Shown in pieces: positions 34,660 to 39,148 of a DNA stretch of 39,148 bases. The translations under genes and the position numbers were made by a program. Position 1 is the first letter of the stretch, and each line of letters starts with the position of its first letter. Location: assembly GCF_001602525.1 (NCBI RefSeq), contig NZ_LSYT01000017.1:1-39148 (forward strand), written 5' to 3'. The notes below the pieces were generated by a model, which saw only the letters and a program-made list of their open reading frames with translations, was not told the DNA's origin and ran no database searches. The DNA is from Flavobacterium chilense. Lineage in GTDB: Bacteria > Bacteroidota > Bacteroidia > Flavobacteriales > Flavobacteriaceae.

Positions 34660-35478
34660 TTAGGATTGTACAAATGCGACAAAATCATGGTCAAGAGCTA
34701 ATTTCCCTTTTTTAGATTCTTTTGCAAATACGCCGGGAGTGGTACCGCTATAGCGCTTAAATTCCCGACTTAGATGAGACTGATCTGTATAACCCAATTC
34801 ATGAGCCAAAGCCGCAATATTAGTATTTGGATCACCCCATAGTTGATTGCGAACCTGCTCAAAACGCATTAAACCTGATACATCTTTTACGCTATAACCA
34901 GATGATTGTTTAAATTTTCTTTCAAGTGTTCGTACTGTTGCATGTGCAGCCTTTGCGATCTGGCTAACAGGCATAGTGCCATTGGTTTTATCCATCGCAA
35001 CTCCGGCTTTAAATAACATACTGTCAGTAGAGATTTGAGATCGTTCTGTTAAAAAATACTGCTGTATATGGGTAATAGCTTCGTTAATTCTCCCTTCAGA
35101 AATCAAGTTGTTTAACATGGGCTGAATTTGTGCTATTGGATGTTCAAAAATAGAAATACTGTTTTTACCTGATGGCAATTTAAGTAAATCAAAAACAGTC
35201 CATGGAAAACATCTTATACCAATGATTTCCAGACAATTTTTGGTGTAAAACTTAACAGGTTTATGGAGTAATCCCATCATGAACGGAGAAGGCAAAGACT
35301 TCAATTCTCCATTATTTGAAGTGCTGTAAAGATTTCCAAAATAGAAAATTATTTCAGCGTATCCATCAGGAACAACTTCAAAGCTGGACTGAAGTTCTCC
35401 AGCATCTCTTTTGTCATACCAAAAGCATTTTATAGCATCTTGTAGCTCTGTAGGCGGGTTAAATTCGAGATGTTGCAT
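34660..35478 (-). CDS. AraC-family transcriptional regulator
   Basis: About 272 residues from ATG 35478 (MQHLEFNPPTELQDAIKCFW); an ATG at 35514 would add 12 residues. The N-terminal half is the sensor-type domain common in Bacteroidota AraC proteins (KCFWYDKRDAGELQSSFEVVPDGYAEIIF). The C-terminal third has two helix-turn-helix motifs: ISQIAKAAHATVRTLERKFK-like, and the AraC signature ALAHELGYTDQSHLSREFKR. It lies 45 bp upstream of the monooxygenase gene on the same strand and probably controls it in response to an unknown inducer. Confidence 0.88.
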   Translation of the reverse strand: MQHLEFNPPTELQDAIKCFWYDKRDAGELQSSFEVVPDGYAEIIFYFGNLYSTSNNGELKSLPSPFMMGLLHKPVKFYTKNCLEIIGIRCFPWTVFDLLKLPSGKNSISIFEHPIAQIQPMLNNLISEGRINEAITHIQQYFLTERSQISTDSMLFKAGVAMDKTNGTMPVSQIAKAAHATVRTLERKFKQSSGYSVKDVSGLMRFEQVRNQLWGDPNTNIAALAHELGYTDQSHLSREFKRYSGTTPGVFAKESKKGKLALDHDFVAFVQS

Positions 35479-35514
35479 TTTAAAAGAATTGCTTGTTTGC
35501 TGAGGTTGTATCAA

Positions 35515-36181
35515 AGGTATTTAAATTTTATCAAATTAAAAGTGAGAAATAGGTTTGTGAATGAGCCTGATTTTTAGGAAAAAAGATCAAAGTATGATTG
35601 TTTAAATATGTCTTAAAGTTGGTTAAAAAAAACGTATAGAGGTAAATAAAACGATTTGATTTTGAGATATTTGCTAAAATAGTTAAGGATCATTTTATAT
35701 ATTGTTTTTGGATTACTTATAATTTGGAACTTAAAAATTTTAAATAATATTTAGTAAAGATGGGAGGGTATTTTTTATTCTCTCATCTTTTTTTTTGATA
35801 TTGATCTTCTGTTAAATTAGATGAATCACTAATGTTTTTTATGGTGTTTCTTTTTATGGTGTAAGATGTATAGTAAGTTTTTACTATCTTTTTGCAATAT
35901 ATTTAAAGTTAATATATTGATTTTCAGTATATTTGTTAGGGTTAATGAAGTCTTAGAAAACCTAAATCTTGATTTCATGAGCATACAATTTTTTACGCCT
36001 TTCATATTTTACCTATACACCTATGTTAGTGAAATAATACACACTCTTTTTTAGAATTGTTTTTCTAGTATAATATTTTGATTATCAATTTATTTTTTTT
36101 CAGTTAAACAGAAACCGCTTAATTTTTTTAGAATTGAGCATACAATTAATAGGACAGTCATATTAACTAAATCTAATCAGG
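35515..36181. other. Intergenic region without a credible gene, holding an orphan terminator
   Basis: About 660 bp. A 62-codon plus-strand frame (35866-36054) has no recognisable features and I do not accept it. A -7-like TAGGTTTG occurs at 35550-35557 without a clear -33, and an isolated terminator stands at 35756-35796. Otherwise the sequence is A/T-rich filler ahead of the T9SS cargo gene. Confidence 0.4.
35756..35796 (+). terminator. Orphan terminator hairpin
   Basis: An 11-bp stem AAAGATGGGAG (35756-35766) / CTCTCATCTTT (35780-35790), with one G-T pair, is followed by six further T. No plus-strand gene lies upstream within the intergenic region, so it may end a small RNA or act as an insulator for the following gene. 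Confidence 0.6.
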
Positions 36182-37591
36182 ATGAAATTAAAAATACTTA
36201 AGAAGATATTCTATGTCTTTGCGGTTTTTATTATAAGTTTTATAGTTCAGGTTCAGTTAGGAATTGGGACTGTAAATAAAAAAATAATGAAAAACTACAT
36301 TTTACATAAAATAGCTATGAATGCTGATAAATTTTCTTTTTACAGTAAGAAATCAACTTATATATCAGTTTGTTTAATAATTCTTTTTGCTCATCAAAAA
36401 GCATACAGCCAATTTTTAAATCAGGGAAACATAAAAATAAATTCTGGTACACTGGTATCTGTATATTTTGATTATAAAAATACAGTCACTGGAAATTTTA
36501 TAAATGATGGCGAAGTACATGTTTTTGAAAATTGGGATAATGACGGAATAGTAACTTATACGACTACAGAAAACGGGAAAACTTTTTTTACCGGAACTAC
36601 AGAACAAATAATTGAAGGTACAAAAACATCAGATTTTCAGAACATAATTTTTAATAATCAATCTACAGCGGTTCCTTTTCATTTAGCTTCTACAATTGCA
36701 GTTGGTAAACTTGCTGACTTTACAAATGGGATTATCAATGCCAAAGATTATAGTGGTTTAGTAGTTTTTAAAAAAGATGCCTTTCATATTCATGCAGGAA
36801 ACCAAAGCTTTGTGAATGGACAGACAGAAAATAACATAGATGAACCATTTGAATTTCCTGTAGGAGATGCGCAATTTTTCAGACCTGCATTTTATACTTC
36901 CAATTCAGCACAGCAAACCATTTACACCTCCCAATATTTTTATAAAAACTCAGCAGACATTCATCCACATACAAGTAAAGAAGATAGTATTTTATTGATT
37001 GATGATAAAGAATACTGGAATATCATACAGAATCAGGGAACCGAAAAAATTGTTCTAAGTCTTACATTAAGCAAAAATACAACTCCGTCTGCTTTTTATA
37101 ATCTTAATCCGGATACAGAACTAGTCATTGTACGTTGGGATGAAGCAACGTCTAAGTGGGTAAATGATGGTGGTGTTTTAAGCGAACCCATTTCAGGAGA
37201 AACCTATTCTAATTTATTGACAGGTCAGGTAAGTGGTTATGGACTTTTTACCATGGCTGTTGTCAAAAAATCAAATATTCCAACAGATGATTTAATTGTG
37301 TACAATGCCATCTCTCCAAATGGTGATGGAATCAATGATACATTTTATATTAAGGGTATTGACAAATATCCTGACAATACTGTTGAAATTTATAACAGAT
37401 GGGGAGTAAAAGTTTATGAGGCCAGTGCATACAACGAAAATGATATTGTTTTTAAAGGTTACTCCGATGGTAGAGCTACAATAAACAGAGAAAATAAGCT
37501 GCCAACAGGAACTTATTTCTATATATTAAAGTATAATAATGCAGGAAAAATGATAAAAAAAGCAGGATACTTATACATCAATAATGATTAA
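36182..37591 (+). CDS. Secreted protein with gliding-motility-associated (T9SS type B) C-terminal domain
   Basis: 469 residues. The C-terminal ~85 residues (YNAISPNGDGINDTFYIKGI, then EIYNRWGVKVYEA and LPTGTYFYILKY) are the CHU_C/type B sorting domain that directs export by the type IX secretion system and surface attachment. The middle is beta-rich and resembles other flavobacterial surface proteins (GNFINDGEVHVFENWDNDG; DKEYWNIIQNQG). Two start regions compete: ATG 36182 gives an extra hydrophobic segment, while ATG 36287 places the signal peptide (STYISVCLIILFAHQKAYSQ) closer to the N-terminus and seems more natural. It is a single gene with unknown ligand. Confidence 0.85.
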   Translation: MKLKILKKIFYVFAVFIISFIVQVQLGIGTVNKKIMKNYILHKIAMNADKFSFYSKKSTYISVCLIILFAHQKAYSQFLNQGNIKINSGTLVSVYFDYKNTVTGNFINDGEVHVFENWDNDGIVTYTTTENGKTFFTGTTEQIIEGTKTSDFQNIIFNNQSTAVPFHLASTIAVGKLADFTNGIINAKDYSGLVVFKKDAFHIHAGNQSFVNGQTENNIDEPFEFPVGDAQFFRPAFYTSNSAQQTIYTSQYFYKNSADIHPHTSKEDSILLIDDKEYWNIIQNQGTEKIVLSLTLSKNTTPSAFYNLNPDTELVIVRWDEATSKWVNDGGVLSEPISGETYSNLLTGQVSGYGLFTMAVVKKSNIPTDDLIVYNAISPNGDGINDTFYIKGIDKYPDNTVEIYNRWGVKVYEASAYNENDIVFKGYSDGRATINRENKLPTGTYFYILKYNNAGKMIKKAGYLYINND

Positions 37592-37943
37592 ACTTTTATA
37601 CAATAAATTAAAAACTAAATTTTCAGTATTATCTCTTATTTATTGTAAACCAGAAGAAAAACTTTGATTTTAATCTGGAGAAATAAGTATTCTTATCAAT
37701 AACATTTTGAATTTAGATAGCACTTGATGTTTTCTCTCTTACAAAAAACAGGGCAAGTAAGGTATACAAGAAATTTTTATCAAATCGTATAGGAAAATCA
37801 ACTTTTAAAAGGCTATTCAAAATGTAATTGACAAAAATCGCCCAGCTGAAAAAAAAATATGGAAAAATACAACCAACAAAGAATACAAATGAACAGGCGA
37901 AACGAGCTTTTTAAAACTTAAAATAACAATACAGGGCGTTTTT

Positions 37944-37977
37944 AAAGCTGGTATAGATTTTCTATATCAGCTTTTTT
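37944..37977 (+). terminator. Terminator hairpin downstream of the T9SS cargo gene
   Basis: A 14-bp stem AAAGCTGGTATAGA / TCTATATCAGCTTT with one G-T pair and a minimal loop, followed by a T run. It lies about 350 bp beyond the T9SS cargo gene, so the transcript has a long untranslated tail or an unseen small gene. Confidence 0.75.
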
Positions 37978-38199
37978 TATCTCTTTATGTAGCTTTTTTT
38001 CTATTTATTATCTTGTTTTCTGATTTTTAGGGTAGAATATATGCTAAAAACACTATTATTTTCCTGTTTATGTGTAATAATAATCGTTAAAAGGTAGTTT
38101 ATAATATTATATGAAAGAAAAATATTATATTTTTTAAAAATATGTCTTAAATTATGATATTAAAAACTTCTTGTGGCGGAAATAAAGTTGCTTTAAAAA

Positions 38200-38207
38200 T
38201 AATTTTG
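38200..38207 (+). promoter_or_regulatory. -7 promoter element of the collagen-like gene
   Basis: TAATTTTG matches TAnnTTTG exactly. The nearest TTG of -33 type (38171-38173) is 26 nt away, longer than usual, so the upstream element is uncertain. Predicted leader about 60 nt. Confidence 0.4.
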
Positions 38208-38275
38208 TCCCTTCAAATCTAGGCATTTGAATTTTAACAACTTAATGAAATATTTAAACACATAATAATCAAGTT

Positions 38276-39148
38276 ATGAAGAATAGGTTACTCCCTCTAT
38301 TTGTTATTTTAGGAACTTATTCCGTTTATTCACAAGTGGGTATTGGAACTAAAAACCCGGATCTTTCGACACAATTACACGTGTCTGCCAAAGATAAGGG
38401 GATTTTAATTCCGAATGTTCCTTTAACAAGTACAACCGATGCCACAACAATTATAAATGGGAATAAAGAAAGTTTATTAGTTTTCAATACAACAGACAAT
38501 GATCTTATTAAGCCAGGTTATTACTATTGGTTTGATAAAAGATGGAACAGAATGGCTGTTGCTGGTGAATCAGGTTCTGGAACAACTGGAACAACTGGAA
38601 AAGATGGAAAAGACGGAGTAGTTGGTGTTGCAGGAGGAGATGGAGCTCCAGGAGTAAAAGGAAGTTCAACCTATCCGGGAGATAATATCAATATTTATAC
38701 AGATTATAAAACAAATACGGTTTATATCCAAAATGCAGATGGAACCTGGACCCCAATAAACGGTCCAAAAGGAGATCCCGGAAAAGACGGAAAAGACGGA
38801 GCAGTAGGAACCGGAGCCGGAGCCGGAGCACCTGGCATTGCAGGTACACCTGGAGCACCTGGAAAAGACATCAACATTTATACAGATACAGATACAAAAA
38901 TTGTTTACGTTCAGAATGCTGATGGAACCTGGACCCCAATAAATGGTCCAAAAGGAGATCCCGGAAAAGACGGAGCAGTAGGCACTGCATCGGGACCTGG
39001 GGCACCTGGAATTGCAGGTAGTCCTGGAGCACCTGGAAAAGACATTAACATTTATACAGATACAGATACAAAAATTGTTTACGTTCAGAATACTGATGGC
39101 ACCTGGACCCCAATAAATGGTCCAAAAGGAGATCCCGGAAAAGACGGA
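38276..39148 (+). CDS. Secreted collagen-like repeat protein, 3' part outside window
   Basis: Open for 291 codons from ATG 38276 to the right edge. It has a signal peptide (MKNRLLPLFVILGTYSVYSQ) and then VGIGTKNPDLSTQLHVSAKDK, the same N-terminal motif as in the proteins at 9697 and 10759. A domain with GILIPNVPLTSTTDATTI follows, common at the N-terminus of Bacteroidota fibre proteins. From residue ~100 on, collagen-type Gly-X-Y tracts (GKDGKDG, GAPGIAGTPGAPGKD) alternate with a NINIYTD...VQNADGTWTPING unit. Predicted to be a surface fibre. No other gene is visible in the last kilobase. Confidence 0.85.
   Translation, partial: MKNRLLPLFVILGTYSVYSQVGIGTKNPDLSTQLHVSAKDKGILIPNVPLTSTTDATTIINGNKESLLVFNTTDNDLIKPGYYYWFDKRWNRMAVAGESGSGTTGTTGKDGKDGVVGVAGGDGAPGVKGSSTYPGDNINIYTDYKTNTVYIQNADGTWTPINGPKGDPGKDGKDGAVGTGAGAGAPGIAGTPGAPGKDINIYTDTDTKIVYVQNADGTWTPINGPKGDPGKDGAVGTASGPGAPGIAGSPGAPGKDINIYTDTDTKIVYVQNTDGTWTPINGPKGDPGKDG
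38684..39148 (+). repeat. Tandem coding repeats of 183 and 174 bp in the collagen-like gene
   Basis: Equivalent points of the unit (codons for NINIYTD or DINIYTD) fall at about 38684, 38867 and 39041, giving spacings of 183 and 174 bp. The second and third units are nearly identical at DNA level, which indicates recent duplication or gene-conversion. The array continues past the window end. Confidence 0.85.

Larger units (their letters stand above)
37592..38275. other. Intergenic region with a terminator and a promoter element
   Basis: About 680 bp. I see no gene. Short frames near 37730-37920 resemble decayed coding sequence, but no family is recognisable. The terminator at 37944-37977 and a perfect -7 box at 38200-38207 are the only features. 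Confidence 0.4.

Noticed and set aside
35866..36054. 62-residue plus-strand frame
   Set aside because: A/T-rich chance frame with no recognisable features.
37730..37940. Decayed transposase or small gene
   Set aside because: Short broken frames with no recognisable family motif; not enough to support a feature.
38684..39148. CRISPR-like array
   Set aside because: Repeats are in frame, long (174-183 bp) and encode Gly-X-Y collagen-like sequence.

Overview
The window is A+T-rich and looks like a chromosomal segment of a flavobacterium (Bacteroidota, Flavobacterium or Chryseobacterium type). The grounds are TAnnTTTG-type -7 promoter elements, a protein with a gliding-motility-associated (type IX secretion, type B) C-terminal domain, several 'VGIGTxNP' secreted proteins, DUF4269 and DUF4494 proteins and grasp-with-spasm peptide-maturation genes. 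No integrase, transposase, CRISPR array or rRNA was seen. The genes at both ends run off the window.

Layout. (1) 1-3140, minus: the N-terminal part of a secreted RHS/YD-repeat protein. (2) 3416-11670, plus: a compact type II secretion-like operon (pseudopilin, prepilin peptidase, GspE ATPase, GspD secretin, GspL-like and GspM-like proteins), followed without a visible break by two related secreted 'NVGIGT' proteins that may be its cargo. No GspF-like platform protein is present. (3) 11825-13378, minus: a secreted S41 peptidase. Then about 1 kb without genes, ending in a good promoter. (4) 14458-27064, plus: the centre of interest, described below. (5) An initiator tRNA-Met and a set of housekeeping or unknown genes on the minus strand (DUF4269, GT39 glycosyltransferase, DUF4494, HTH-S24 repressor). 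(6) A 572-residue protein that I read as a tandem MNT-HEPN duplication, divergent from the repressor with an operator-like palindrome between them. (7) A TetX-like flavin monooxygenase with an AraC regulator. (8) A T9SS type B cargo protein and the start of a collagen-like repeat protein.

The 14458-27064 operon interleaves two kinds of biosynthetic gene. One set is a minimal type II ketide/fatty-acid machinery: ketosynthase with a complete Cys-His-His triad, a Cys-less ketosynthase partner, ketoreductase and acyl carrier protein. The other set is a RiPP maturation system: a SPASM-type maturase (GwsS family), an ATP-grasp maturase (GwsG family), an M50 membrane protease with a PqqD-like N-terminus and a 49-residue precursor-like peptide followed by its own terminator. 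Tailoring genes (MGT-type glycosyltransferase, two methyltransferases) and a CPBP protease complete the set. The first gene joins an LpxL-like acyltransferase domain to a C-terminal PqqD-like domain, which suggests how the two halves could meet: an ACP-bound acyl or polyketide chain transferred to a leader-bound peptide. The SPASM protein appears to have lost nearly all of its cluster-binding cysteines. I know of no described system with this combination. The product model (a glycosylated, methylated acyl-peptide) is inference. The gene families are mostly read directly from motifs.

Limits: no searches were run. Family assignments come from motif recognition and remembered family features.
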